A program made the position numbers and the translations under genes. A DNA stretch of 64,000 bases from NCBI GenBank assembly GCA_028277885.1, contig JANQFK010000033.1:62001-126000 (forward strand), given 5' to 3'. A model generated the notes under the pieces. That model did no database searches. It saw only the letters and a program-made list of their open reading frames with translations, and had not been told where the DNA came from. The DNA comes from Myxococcota bacterium (GTDB lineage Bacteria; Myxococcota_A; UBA9160; UBA6930). Shown one piece after another: positions 43,365-51,953 of this stretch; within the stretch, counting starts at the first letter, position 1, and each line of letters begins with the position of its first letter.

Positions 43365-44413
43365 GCGGCCCGCGCGGCTACGGCGACGAGACCTGGGGCG
43401 AGACCTGGCGCCGACGCGCCGTCACGCTGCCGGCCTTCACCCTCGGCGGCCTGCTCTACCTGGCCCTGCTGCCGCTGGTGCTCGGGCTCGCCGCGCTGCG
43501 CGACCTGCGCTTCGGCCGGCGCCGCCCCACCCTGCGCCTCGCCCTGTTCGGAGCCTTCTACGTGCTGTGCGAGGGCGCCGGGCTGCTCGCCAGCATCGGC
43601 ATCTGGCTCGGCTCCGGAACCTGGCTGGGCGCCTCCTGGGAGCGCTTCGAGGCACGCAACCTGGCGCTCCAGCGCTGGTGGGCGCGCGCGCTCTTCGCCG
43701 GGGTGCGGCGCCTCTACTCCGTCAGCCTGGAGGTGGAGGGCGCGGAGGAGGTCGAGGGCGCGCCCTTCCTGCTCTTCGTGCGCCACGCGAGCCTCGTGGA
43801 CACGCTGCTGCCGGCGAACCTCGTCTCCGACCGCCACGGGGTGGCGCTGCGCTACGTGCTGAAGCGCGAGCTCCTCCTCGACCCCTGCCTCGACGTGGCC
43901 GGGCTGCGCACCCCGAACGTGTTCGTGCGGCGCGGCACCGGCGACGCCAAGCGCGAGGTCGGCTTCCTGCACCGCCTCGCCGTCGAGTGCCCCGACTCCC
44001 AGGGCGTGCTGATCTATCCCGAAGGCACGCGCTTCACCCCCGCGCGGCTCGAGCGCGCCCTCGAGCGCATCGCGGCGAGCGGGGACGCGGAGCGCCTCGC
44101 CCGCGCCCGCCTGCTCAACCAGGTGCTCCCGCCGCGCACCGCGGGGCCCCAGGCGCTGCTCGAGGCGCGGCCGGACCGGGACGTGCTGTTCCTCGCCCAC
44201 GTCGGCCTCGACGGCCTCGCCAAGGTGAAGCACTTCCTCGACGGCGACCTCGTCGGCAAGCGGATCCGCGCGCGCTTCTGGCGGGCGCCGGCCGCCTCCA
44301 TCCCCCAGGAGCGCGCCGCGCGCATCGAGTGGCTCGACGCCCAGTGGACGCGCCTCGACGAGTGGGTCGAGCGGGAGCTCTCGGCCCAGGCGGAAGCGCC
44401 GGTTGGTCGCTGA
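43361..44413 (+). CDS. PlsC-like acyltransferase
   Basis: 350-residue membrane acyltransferase of the 1-acyl-glycerol-3-phosphate acyltransferase family. Two N-terminal hydrophobic segments precede the catalytic His-x4-Asp in FVRHASLVDTLL and the substrate motif IYPEGTRFTPARLE. The 90-residue C-terminus extends beyond the plain PlsC core. TTG 43361 overlaps the transporter stop as TTGA, which makes it the probable start despite the rare codon. It likely esterifies an acyl group onto a glycerol- or sterol-like acceptor; the acceptor is not known. Confidence 0.87.
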   Translation: MSGPRGYGDETWGETWRRRAVTLPAFTLGGLLYLALLPLVLGLAALRDLRFGRRRPTLRLALFGAFYVLCEGAGLLASIGIWLGSGTWLGASWERFEARNLALQRWWARALFAGVRRLYSVSLEVEGAEEVEGAPFLLFVRHASLVDTLLPANLVSDRHGVALRYVLKRELLLDPCLDVAGLRTPNVFVRRGTGDAKREVGFLHRLAVECPDSQGVLIYPEGTRFTPARLERALERIAASGDAERLARARLLNQVLPPRTAGPQALLEARPDRDVLFLAHVGLDGLAKVKHFLDGDLVGKRIRARFWRAPAASIPQERAARIEWLDAQWTRLDEWVERELSAQAEAPVGR

Positions 44414-45194
44414 GGTCCTGCTCGCGGGCGCGCTCTTCGCCGCCGCCGCGATGCTGGTGCTCTGGCTCCTCTCCCTGGGCCTGCGCGACGCGAGCATCGT
44501 CGACCTGTGGTGGGGCCCGGGCTTCGCGGGCCTCGCGCTGGTGGGCTTCCTCGTCGCCGGCGGCGGCCACCCGCGGCGCTGGCTCCTGCTCGTGCTGCCG
44601 GCGCTCTGGGGGCTGCGCCTCGGCGCGTACCTGCTGTGGCGCAACGCGGGCCGGGGCGAGGACTTCCGCTACGCCGCCATGCGCCAGCGGCACGGCGAGC
44701 GCTTCGCGTGGCTGAGCCTCGCCAGCGTGTTCGGACTCCAGGCGGGGCTGCAGTGGGTCGTCTCCCTTCCCATCCAGCTCACCCAGGCCGCGCCCGGCGC
44801 CGAGGCCCTCGGCGCCCTCGACGCGGCCGGGACCGCGCTGTTCGCGGTGGGGATGTTCTTCGAGAGCGTCGGCGACTGGCAGCTCGCGCGCTTCAAGGCC
44901 GACCCGGCCAACCGCGGCCGGGTGATGGACCACGGCCTCTGGCGCTACACGCGCCACCCCAACTACTTCGGCGACTTTCTGGTCTGGTGGGGGCTCGCCG
45001 CCATCGCCCTGGCCGGGCCCTACGGCGCCGCGGTGCTGGTGGGCCCCACCCTGATGAGCTTCCTGCTGCTGCGCGTCTCCGGCGTGGCGCTGCTGGAGCG
45101 CGACATCGCCGAGCGCAGGCCCGACTACGTCGCCTACGCCCGGCGCACCAACGCCTTCTTCCCGGGTCCGCCCCGCTCGCCGGCTCCGCACTGA
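44403..45194 (+). CDS. DUF1295 membrane protein (steroid reductase-like)
   Basis: 263-residue integral membrane protein with about six helices of the DUF1295 family, related to steroid 5-alpha reductases and isoprenylcysteine methyltransferases. DLWWGPGFAGLALVGFLVAGG, RNAGRGEDFRYAAMRQRHGERF and the C-terminal signature LWRYTRHPNYFGDFLVWWG are clear. It ends with YVAYARRTNAFFPG, typical. TTG 44403 overlaps the acyltransferase gene by 11 bases. A role in reducing an unsaturated lipid or sterol-like molecule with NADPH is plausible, not shown. Confidence 0.88.
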   Translation: MVAEVLLAGALFAAAAMLVLWLLSLGLRDASIVDLWWGPGFAGLALVGFLVAGGGHPRRWLLLVLPALWGLRLGAYLLWRNAGRGEDFRYAAMRQRHGERFAWLSLASVFGLQAGLQWVVSLPIQLTQAAPGAEALGALDAAGTALFAVGMFFESVGDWQLARFKADPANRGRVMDHGLWRYTRHPNYFGDFLVWWGLAAIALAGPYGAAVLVGPTLMSFLLLRVSGVALLERDIAERRPDYVAYARRTNAFFPGPPRSPAPH

Positions 45195-45239
45195 GGCCGC
45201 TGCGGGGGGTGGTGTAGGATGTCGGGGAGCGGAGGACAC

Positions 45240-46412
45240 GTGGAGACGCGCGACGCGACGCACGGTGGGCCCTGGGTCGAGGCGGCCCGGGGCATCGCCG
45301 CCGGCCTGCCCGCCCAGGCCGACGCCATCGAGGAGGGACGGCGGCTGCCGCCCGGGGTCGCGGCGGCGCTGCGCGAGGCCGGCCTGCTGCGCCTGTGCGC
45401 ACCGCGCTCCGTCGGCGGGCCCGAGGCCCACCCCTGGACCGTCGTCGAGGTGCTCGAGGCCCTCGCCCGGGGCGACGGCTCGGCGGCGTGGTGCGCGATG
45501 ATCGCCTCCACCACCAGCGTGCTGGCCGGCTACCTCGACGGCGAGGCCGCCAAGCGCGTGTTCGGCTCGCCCGACGCCGTGGTGGGCGGCGTCTTCGCGC
45601 CCCGGGGCCGGGCGGTGCGCGAGCCCGGCGGCTACCGCATGACCGGGCGCTGGAGCTTCGCGAGCGGCTGCCAGCACGCCAGCTGGCTGCTCGGCGGCTG
45701 CCTGGTCGAGGGCGACGCCGGGCCCGAGCTCGTGGACGGACGCCCGGACGTGCGGCTGCTGCTGTTCCCCGCCGAGCAGGCGGAGATCCTCGACACCTGG
45801 GACGTCTCGGGGATGCGCGGCACCGGCAGCCACGACATCGCGGTGAGCGACCTCGCCGTGCCCGGGAGCCACGCCGTCTCGATGATCGGCGACCGGCCCC
45901 GGGAGACCGGCGCGCTCTACGGCTTTCCGGTGTTCGGGCTGCTCGCCGTGGGCATCGCCGGCGTGGGCCTGGGCCTGGCCCGCCGCGCCATCGACGAGCT
46001 CGCCGAGCTCGCCACGCGCAAGACCCCGACCCTGGGCCGCCGGCGACTGGCGGACCGCGGGCTCACCCAGAGCCGGGTCGCCGAGGCCGAGGCCGGGCTC
46101 GGCTCCGCGCGCAGCTGGCTGCGCGAGCGGGTGGGCGCCGCCTTCGCCGAGGCCGAGGGCGGCGAGGCCCTCGGCCTCGAGACCCGGGCGCGCTTGCGCC
46201 TCGCCGCGAGCCACGCCGTGAAGGCGTCCATCGAGGCCGTCGACTCCATGTGGCGGCTCGCCGGCGGCAGCTCGATCTACGCCACGAGCCCCCTCGAGCG
46301 CGTCTGGCGCGACGCCCACGTGGTGGGGCAGCACATGATGGTGGCGGAGCCCACGCTGGAGCTGACGGGCCGGGTGCTGCTCGGCGTCGAGACCGACACC
46401 TCCACCCTATGA
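45240..46412 (+). CDS. acyl-CoA dehydrogenase-fold flavoprotein (HsaA/DszC-like)
   Basis: 390-residue protein of the acyl-CoA dehydrogenase/group D monooxygenase fold. LPPGVAAALREAGLLRLCAPRSVGG, GDGSAAWCAMIAST, RMTGRWSFASGCQHASWLLGG and DTWDVSGMRGTGSHDIAVSDLAVP match flavin-dependent monooxygenases such as HsaA or DszC better than true dehydrogenases. There is no C-terminal catalytic Glu motif. I chose GTG 45240, which has GGAGG four bases upstream; ATG 45219 overlaps a TAGGAT -10-like box and would add seven residues. An FMN-type reductase partner would be needed but is absent. It overlaps the hydratase gene by ATGA. Confidence 0.85.
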   Translation: METRDATHGGPWVEAARGIAAGLPAQADAIEEGRRLPPGVAAALREAGLLRLCAPRSVGGPEAHPWTVVEVLEALARGDGSAAWCAMIASTTSVLAGYLDGEAAKRVFGSPDAVVGGVFAPRGRAVREPGGYRMTGRWSFASGCQHASWLLGGCLVEGDAGPELVDGRPDVRLLLFPAEQAEILDTWDVSGMRGTGSHDIAVSDLAVPGSHAVSMIGDRPRETGALYGFPVFGLLAVGIAGVGLGLARRAIDELAELATRKTPTLGRRRLADRGLTQSRVAEAEAGLGSARSWLRERVGAAFAEAEGGEALGLETRARLRLAASHAVKASIEAVDSMWRLAGGSSIYATSPLERVWRDAHVVGQHMMVAEPTLELTGRVLLGVETDTSTL

Positions 46413-47224
46413 CGGACGCCGGGGGCGAGCTCGAGGAGCAGGGCTTCGAGTCGCTCCACCTGGAGCGGCGCGGCGCCGTGCTGGTGGTGCGCGTAGACCG
46501 CCCGGGGAGCGACCTCAATGCGGTGGACGGCCGGCTCCACGCCGAGCTCGGTGCGCTGTTCCGCGGCCTGCGCCGCGAGCGACGCGCGCGGGCCGTGCTG
46601 CTGACCGGCCGCGGCCGGGCCTTCAGCGCGGGGGGCGACTTCGCCTGGTTCCCGGAGCTCGAGGGGCTCGAGAACCTCGACCCGCTGCGCCGCGATGCCA
46701 GGCAGCTGATCTGGGACCTGCTCGACGTGGAGCTGCCGATCGTGGCGGCACTGAACGGCCCCGCCGTCGGGCTCGGCGCCTCCATCGCGCTGCTCTGCGA
46801 CGTGATCCTGATGGCCGAGAGCGCGAGCCTCGCCGACCCCCACGTGCGCGTGGGCATCGTGGCCGGCGACGGCGGCGCCGCCATCTGGCCCCTCGTGCTG
46901 GGACCGGCCCGCGCCAAGCAGTACCTGCTGACCGGCGATCCGCTGTGCGCCGACGAGGCGGAGCGGCTCGGGCTCGTGAACCGGGTGGTTCCCGACGGAG
47001 AGCTCTTCGACGCCGCCCTCGCCTTCGCGGAGCGGCTGGCGGCCGGTGCGCCGCTGGCGGTCCGCTACACCAAGCTCGCCGTCAACCAGTGGCTCAAGCA
47101 GGCCGCGGCCAGCGCCTTCGACCTCTCCACCGCCCTCGAGATCGTGACCTTCCAGAGCGAGGACCACCGCGAGGCCCTGGCCGCCCTCCGGGAGAGGCGC
47201 GACCCGAAGTTCGAGGGTCGCTGA
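46409..47224 (+). CDS. enoyl-CoA hydratase/isomerase
   Basis: 271-residue crotonase-fold enzyme. The oxyanion-hole loop is GRAFSAGGDFAWFPEL, with the second in LNGPAVGLGASIALLCDVI. The helix DPHVRVGIVAGDGGAAIWPLVLG has Asp where hydratases often have Glu, so hydratase versus isomerase is open. KLAVNQWLKQ and a C-terminal EDHREALAALRERRDPKFEG are typical. ATG 46409 overlaps the flavoprotein stop as ATGA. It is last gene of the operon; 155 bases follow, containing a small CACCC/GGGTG hairpin and the next gene's promoter. Confidence 0.92.
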   Translation: MTDAGGELEEQGFESLHLERRGAVLVVRVDRPGSDLNAVDGRLHAELGALFRGLRRERRARAVLLTGRGRAFSAGGDFAWFPELEGLENLDPLRRDARQLIWDLLDVELPIVAALNGPAVGLGASIALLCDVILMAESASLADPHVRVGIVAGDGGAAIWPLVLGPARAKQYLLTGDPLCADEAERLGLVNRVVPDGELFDAALAFAERLAAGAPLAVRYTKLAVNQWLKQAAASAFDLSTALEIVTFQSEDHREALAALRERRDPKFEGR

Positions 47225-47379
47225 CGCCCGCGGCGCGCCGGGCACGCTTCGCCAAGGCCCTTGAAACGTTGCGAAATTGCCTCACCCGCAAATGGGTGCT
47301 TCCCTCCCGGTGAGCCCGCCGTGTAGTGTGGCGACGTGGGGCGGGGGGAGGTGGACACGTCTAGCGAATCGGAGAAGCG

Positions 47380-47931
47380 ATGCGACGAATCATGCTGCTC
47401 GGCACGTTCCTGCTCGGCCTGCTGGCGTCACCCGCTCTGGGGGAGCCGATCAAGTTCCAGGAGTTCCAGTGCCTCACCCCGAAGCTTCAGGCGACGGCCG
47501 GCACCAGCTTCAACCTGAACTTCGTCCCGTTCGAGACCATCTTCGTGTGCGGCGCCATCGTGTCCGTGGACGGGGACTCGACCTTCGACCTGACCACCCT
47601 GGGGTTCCAGGGGCCCGGCGTCCTGGCGCAGAGCTGCGCCCTCGCCACCCGCGAGGAGCCGTACCAGCTGTTCTCCCCGATCCTCGGCGACCTCAACCTG
47701 TTCGAGGCCTACGGGAAGATCGAGGCCTTCATGCCGCTGGTGAACGGCCAGGCCGACGAGACGGTGACCGTCGACGGCGGCCCGCCGAAGCAGGAGTGCC
47801 GCATGCCTCCCAGAGGGCCCGCCAATCCGGGCGCGGTCGGCTTCAGCTACCTCGAGGTGGGGGTGGTGGAGGCCCAGACCACCGGCGTCTGCCGGCGCAT
47901 CCGCAGCCGGATCTCGCCCGAGCCCCTCTAG
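47380..47931 (+). CDS. secreted protein of unknown function
   Basis: 183 residues with a clear signal peptide (MRRIMLLGTFLLGLLASPALG). The mature part is small, beta-rich looking and has five cysteines, which could form disulfides. I recognise no domain. It ends in a basic tail (CRRIRSRISPEPL). ATG 47380 has GGAGA upstream, and TAGTGT at 47324-47329 is a -10 candidate. It stands alone between the lipid operon and the NFACT operon and converges with the latter across a strong hairpin. Confidence 0.7.
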   Translation: MRRIMLLGTFLLGLLASPALGEPIKFQEFQCLTPKLQATAGTSFNLNFVPFETIFVCGAIVSVDGDSTFDLTTLGFQGPGVLAQSCALATREEPYQLFSPILGDLNLFEAYGKIEAFMPLVNGQADETVTVDGGPPKQECRMPPRGPANPGAVGFSYLEVGVVEAQTTGVCRRIRSRISPEPL

Positions 47932-47942
47932 CGCAACCTCGA

Positions 47943-47971
47943 CTCGCCCCGGCGCCCGCGGCCGGGGCGAG
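47943..47971. terminator. 11-base-stem hairpin between convergent genes
   Basis: CTCGCCCCGGC (47943-47953), a 7-base loop, and GCCGGGGCGAG (47961-47971) form a perfect stem between the secreted-protein gene and the NFACT gene. It is well placed as a bidirectional terminator, although no T-tract follows. Confidence 0.55.
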
Positions 47972-47991
47972 CAGCCTCCCGCTCCCCGCTC

Positions 47992-48025
47992 GCGCTCAAT
48001 CCTCGATGGCGCTCAATCCTCGATG
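47992..48025. repeat. 17-base perfect tandem duplication at the NFACT gene end
   Basis: GCGCTCAATCCTCGATG occurs twice without a gap (47992-48008 and 48009-48025). The second copy contains the last codons and stop of the NFACT gene. Because 17 is not a multiple of three, the outer copy is out of frame but lies after the stop. Confidence 0.85.
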
Positions 48026-49524
48026 CGCGAGCCGAGCACGCGTTCGAGGCGCGCCGCGTCGCGGCGCAGCTGGAGGGTGCGTCCGCGGTGCACGTACACC
48101 AGGCCGGGCTTCGCGCCCTTCGGCTTGGAGACGTCCTTCACCGCCGCGACGTGAACGCTCGCGCGCGTCACCTTGCGGTGCTTCGAGAAGTGGACGGCCA
48201 GCTCGCTGGCGTCGAGCAGCGACTCCTGGGGCGCGTCGCTGCGCCCCTCGGTGCGCAGGATGACGTGGCTTCCCGGTGAGCCCTCGAGGTGGAAGAACAG
48301 GTCCTTGCCGTGGGCGAGGCGCGTGGTGAGCAGGTCGTTGCCCTCGTCGCTCTTCCCCACCCAGATCTCGAGCCCGTCGCGGGTGCGGTAGCGCTTGGGC
48401 TGGAGCCGCGTCGGCACCTCGCGCTTGCCGATCCGGAAGCGCGCGGGCTTGCGCTTCTCGGGCTCGGCCGGAGCGGCGGGCCCGGGGAAGAAGCGGCCGA
48501 GCAGGCGCTGCACGGGCGGGCGCCGGGCGAACTCGGCCAGGGCCCCGGCCTCGTCGGGGAGCGCGTCGAGCTCGGCGCGCAGCGCGGCGAGCTCCTCGCG
48601 GCGGCCCTCGAGGGCGCCGAGCTCCACGGTGGCCCGCTCGCCCTGCTTCTGCGCCTTGCGGTGGCGCTTGAAGCAGAGCTCCATGTTGGCCGCGGCCGAG
48701 AGCTTGGGATCGAGGCTCACCACCACCTTCTCGCCGCTCTCCCAGTCCTCGAGCTCGACCTCCGCGGCACCGCCTCGCACGCTGCCGAGGTGCCCCTTCA
48801 GGAGCTCGCCCCAGCGCCTCCACTCCTCGGCGCGCCCGGCCTGCTCGAGGTCGCGGCGCAGGGCCCGCTCCTTGCGGTCCTGAGCCGAGGCCTGCTTGCC
48901 GAGCGCCTGGGCGATGCGGCGCCGCGTCCGGGCCAGGTCCTCGGCGCCCTCGGCCTCGGCGTAGTGCGCGTCGATGGCGAGCAGCAGGGCCTCGCCCTCG
49001 AGACCCTCGAAGCGGTCCCCGCCCTCGCCGCGGGGCGCGGAGTCCGGGTCGCTCCAGGGCCGGCCCCGGGCGAGGTCGCGGCGGGTCTTCTCGATGGGGC
49101 GCAGCGCGCCCACCACGCCGTCCGCCGCGTCGAGCAGGTAGACGTTGCTGCGCGGGCCGAGGATCGAGAGCAGCAGGGTCTGGTCGCCCTCGGTTGTCTC
49201 GAAGCGCAGCTCGGCCTGGCGGTCGTCGCCGCGCAGGCGCGCGTCGGCGAGCCGGCCGCCCTCGAGGTGGGCGCGCAGGTACTGGGCGAAGGCGGGCGGC
49301 GCCGCCGGCGCCTTGCCGGGCCGTGCGCGCAGCGCGAGGCGCGCGTGCCGGCGGTCCACGTCGAGCACGACGTGGCAGCGGTCGCCGGCGGGACGCTCGC
49401 CGCCTCCCGCCAGGGTCAGCAGCAGCAGCGAGTCGCCGTGCTGCACCACGCGCTGGAGCCGTGCGCCGCGGCGCTCCGCCGCCAGCGCGGCGACGGCGCG
49501 GCGCAGCTCCCCCAGGCTCAGCAC
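48013..49524 (-). CDS. NFACT/RqcH-like protein
   Basis: 503-residue NFACT-family protein, related to RqcH/FbpA, which adds alanine tails to nascent chains on stalled 50S ribosomes. The N-terminal NFACT-N domain contains the DR pair in GDDRQAELRF; a coiled-coil middle (about 215-330) follows. The C-terminal NFACT-R domain (about 365-490) has TRDGLEIWVGKSDEGNDLLTTRLA and DLFFHLEGSPGSHVIL. It is shorter than the 570-residue Bacillus protein. GTG 49524 is 13 bases after the mutM stop, so the two are in one operon. Its presence suggests a functional RQC pathway. Confidence 0.9.
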   Translation of the reverse strand: MLSLGELRRAVAALAAERRGARLQRVVQHGDSLLLLTLAGGGERPAGDRCHVVLDVDRRHARLALRARPGKAPAAPPAFAQYLRAHLEGGRLADARLRGDDRQAELRFETTEGDQTLLLSILGPRSNVYLLDAADGVVGALRPIEKTRRDLARGRPWSDPDSAPRGEGGDRFEGLEGEALLLAIDAHYAEAEGAEDLARTRRRIAQALGKQASAQDRKERALRRDLEQAGRAEEWRRWGELLKGHLGSVRGGAAEVELEDWESGEKVVVSLDPKLSAAANMELCFKRHRKAQKQGERATVELGALEGRREELAALRAELDALPDEAGALAEFARRPPVQRLLGRFFPGPAAPAEPEKRKPARFRIGKREVPTRLQPKRYRTRDGLEIWVGKSDEGNDLLTTRLAHGKDLFFHLEGSPGSHVILRTEGRSDAPQESLLDASELAVHFSKHRKVTRASVHVAAVKDVSKPKGAKPGLVYVHRGRTLQLRRDAARLERVLGSRIED

Positions 49525-49537
49525 GGGGCGCCCACGC

Positions 49538-50413
49538 TCAGCGCTGGCAGCCGGGGCAGAAGTGGGTGCTGCGCTGCCCGATCACGCGGCGGCGGATCGG
49601 CGCGCCGCAGGTCCGGCACGGCTCCCCCTTGCGCGCGTAGACCCGCCGCTCGTCCTGGTAGGCGCCGTCGCTGCCGTCCGGCGCCACGTAGTCGCTGATG
49701 CTCGAGCCCCCGGTCTCGATGGAGCGCAGCATCACGCGCTTCAGGCTCTCCGCGATGCGCTCGCACTCGGCGCGGGTCACCCGGCGCGCGGCGCGGGAGG
49801 GCCGCACCCCGGCCAGGAAGAGCGCCTCGTCGGTGTAGATGTTGCCGCCGCCGGCGATCACCGCCTGGTCGAGGAGCAGGCTCTTGATGGCGACCCTGCG
49901 GCCACGGGTCGCGCGGAACAGGTGCTCGCCGCTCACCTCGAGGGCGTCCACGCCGAGGCGGTCCAGGCGCTCGCAGGCCTCGCCGGGATCGAGGAGCAGC
50001 ACCTTGCCGAACTTGCGCACGTCGCGCATCAGCACCTCGGGCTCCCCGTCGGAGAACTCCAGGCGCAGGTGGGTGTGGGCGTCGGGGCGGAAGGCGACCT
50101 GCTCCTCCGGGGCCAGGGCGGCGCGGGCCGTCGCCGAGAGCAGCCGCACGCTGGCCGCGCCGCCGGCGAAGAGCTGGCCCGTCATGCCCAGGTGGAGCAC
50201 CAGCCGGCTGCCGTCGTCGAGGCCGGCCAGCAGGTACTTGCCCCGCCGATCGAGGGAGCGGACGGTGCGCCCGGGGAGCCGGCGGCGCAGCCGTCCCGGA
50301 GGCGTGAGGAAGAAGTAGCTGGGCCGGGTGGTGCGCGCCGCGCGCAGGGTGCGGCCCACCAGGGCGGGCGCGATGCGGCGCCGGGTGACCTCGACTTCGG
50401 GAAGCTCGGGCAT
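49538..50413 (-). CDS. mutM: formamidopyrimidine-DNA glycosylase
   Basis: 291-residue bifunctional glycosylase/AP lyase that removes 8-oxoguanine. The N-terminus MPELPEVEV gives the catalytic Pro-Glu. The RGKYLLAGL and LVLHLGMTGQLF strands and GGGNIYTDEALFLAGVRP helix-two-turn-helix are present, as is the C-terminal zinc finger CRTCGAPIRRR...FCPGC. ATG 50413 is fixed by the MPELPE start. It is in an operon with the DCC protein upstream (14 bases) and the NFACT gene downstream. Confidence 0.97.
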   Translation of the reverse strand: MPELPEVEVTRRRIAPALVGRTLRAARTTRPSYFFLTPPGRLRRRLPGRTVRSLDRRGKYLLAGLDDGSRLVLHLGMTGQLFAGGAASVRLLSATARAALAPEEQVAFRPDAHTHLRLEFSDGEPEVLMRDVRKFGKVLLLDPGEACERLDRLGVDALEVSGEHLFRATRGRRVAIKSLLLDQAVIAGGGNIYTDEALFLAGVRPSRAARRVTRAECERIAESLKRVMLRSIETGGSSISDYVAPDGSDGAYQDERRVYARKGEPCRTCGAPIRRRVIGQRSTHFCPGCQR

Positions 50414-50427
50414 CGCGGGCCCTTCGC

Positions 50428-50835
50428 TCAGGGGTCGAGGCGGGAGCGCAGCCCGGCGGGCAGCACGGGGCAGCTCGCGTCGGGGCGCCGGAACATCCGG
50501 GCCCGGTGCCGGGCCACGACGTCGTAGCCGGCGTCGCGCAGCGGCGCCGGGACCAGCCACAGCAGCCCGGCCAGCACCCGGCAGGAGCCCCCCAGCCGGC
50601 GCAGGATGTAGACCGTCGCGGCCGAGCGCAGGAGGAGGCGTCCGTCGGGACGCTGGACCACGACGGTGTCGGGCAGGCCCTCGGCCTCGCCGGGCGGAAC
50701 CCGCTGCCGGAAGGTCGTGCCGTGGAGCGGCGCGAAGCGGAAGTTCCCCCGCTCGCCGTCCACCGCGGCGACGAAGCGCACGGTCCCGTGGCAGAGGCCG
50801 CACTCGCCGTCGTAGTAGATCATCGCCGGCTCCAC
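50428..50835 (-). CDS. DCC-family thiol-disulfide oxidoreductase-like protein (DUF393)
   Basis: 135-residue small protein with the diagnostic YYDGECGLCHGTVRF near the N-terminus, where the two cysteines (12 and 15) form a CxxC-like pair; hence the name DCC. The rest is alpha/beta with SAATVYILRRLGG and AGYDVVARHRARMF, as usual for the family. Function unclear; thought to be a redox protein. GTG 50835 or ATG 50823 could start it. The GTG has a TAGACT box seven bases upstream, again suggesting a leaderless mRNA. Confidence 0.9.
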   Translation of the reverse strand: MEPAMIYYDGECGLCHGTVRFVAAVDGERGNFRFAPLHGTTFRQRVPPGEAEGLPDTVVVQRPDGRLLLRSAATVYILRRLGGSCRVLAGLLWLVPAPLRDAGYDVVARHRARMFRRPDASCPVLPAGLRSRLDP

Positions 50836-50839
50836 GCCC

Positions 50840-50848
50840 CGCAGTCTA
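50840..50848 (-). promoter_or_regulatory. candidate -10 element TAGACTGCG, leaderless position
   Basis: On the minus strand TAGACTGCG starts at 50848. TAGACT ends seven bases before the GTG at 50835. The 33-base gap to the preceding stop would hold only a -10, so the upstream -35 would lie inside the dehydrogenase gene. Confidence 0.4.
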
Positions 50849-50868
50849 GCCGGCTCCCCGCGGCCGGG

Positions 50869-51897
50869 TCACTCGGGCCGCACCAGGATCTTGGCGTGGG
50901 CGTCGGGGTTCGCGAGCTCCTCGAAGGCGCCCGCCACCCCGCCGATCCCGACCCGCCCCGTCACCAGGTCGGCGACGGGGATGCGGCCCTCGGCGATGGC
51001 GCGCAGCGCGCCGGCGAACTCCTCGGGCGTATAGCCGAGCACGAAGTCGAGGGAGAGCTCCTTGTTGATGCCGAGCATGGGCTGGATGCGGTCCTCTTCC
51101 ATGCACACGCCGGCCACCACGATGCGGGCGCCCCGGGGCGCGTCGCGCATCAGCTGGTGGATCACGCCCGGAACGCCGACGCACTCGAAGAAGACCGGGA
51201 GCTTCGGCCCCGCGGCGCGCCGCCAGGCCTCGATGGCGGGCTCCTCGGCCGGGTCCACCACGACGTCGGCGCCCAGGCGCTCGGCCAGGGCGCGGCGCCG
51301 GGGCGAGAAGTCCGCCGCCACCACGGGGCCGCGCTCCTCGAGGCCCAGGGCCGCGATCACGGCCAGCCCCACGGGCCCGCAGCCGAGCACCAGCGCGGCG
51401 TCGCTCCTCTGCATGCGCGCCCGGGCCACGGCGTGGATTCCCACCGCCATGGGCTCGGTGAGGGCGGCGAGCTCGGCGTCCAGGCCGTCGGGCACGGGCA
51501 GCAGCAGCGGCTCCGAGAGCAGCATGCGCTCGCCGTAGCCGCCGGGGAAGCGGTTCGAGTACCCCACCGCCGAGACGCCGCCGGGGTGGAAGACCAGGGG
51601 CATGGAGCAGACCCGGGTCCCCACCGCGAGGTTGCGCAGGGTGCCCGGCCCGAAGTCCAGGATCTCGGCGCAGAACTCGTGGCCGAACACCACGTCCCGG
51701 CCCGGATCGAAGTCGAAGCTCGGCACGCCGGACTCGCGCGCCGCCTCCACCATGCGATCGGCGTGGCGCAGGGCGTGGAGGTCCGAGCCGCAGATCCCGC
51801 AGGCGAGGGTGCGGACCAGCACCTGGCCCGGACCGGGCTCGGGATCCGGCAGGGTGTCGGTGACGATCTCGCCGTCCCGCATGATCGCGGCCTGCAT
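50869..51897 (-). CDS. zinc-type alcohol dehydrogenase-like protein
   Basis: 342-residue medium-chain dehydrogenase. The catalytic zinc ligands are in LACGICGSDLH (Cys36) and FGHEFCAEI (His73-Glu74). The four-Cys structural zinc loop is absent. The NAD(P) fold is ALVLGCGPVGLAVIAALGLEERG. An insertion (about residues 45-65) before GHE is longer than usual. ATG 51897 begins MQAAIMRDGEIV, normal for the family. It is first gene of the operon dehydrogenase-DCC-mutM-NFACT and divergent from ileS with 71 bases between. Substrate unknown. Confidence 0.9.
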   Translation of the reverse strand: MQAAIMRDGEIVTDTLPDPEPGPGQVLVRTLACGICGSDLHALRHADRMVEAARESGVPSFDFDPGRDVVFGHEFCAEILDFGPGTLRNLAVGTRVCSMPLVFHPGGVSAVGYSNRFPGGYGERMLLSEPLLLPVPDGLDAELAALTEPMAVGIHAVARARMQRSDAALVLGCGPVGLAVIAALGLEERGPVVAADFSPRRRALAERLGADVVVDPAEEPAIEAWRRAAGPKLPVFFECVGVPGVIHQLMRDAPRGARIVVAGVCMEEDRIQPMLGINKELSLDFVLGYTPEEFAGALRAIAEGRIPVADLVTGRVGIGGVAGAFEELANPDAHAKILVRPE

Positions 51898-51953
51898 GCC
51901 CGGAGCCTACCCCAGCCGCCACCGCGGGAGGACGCCCGGCGGACGCCGCTCTG

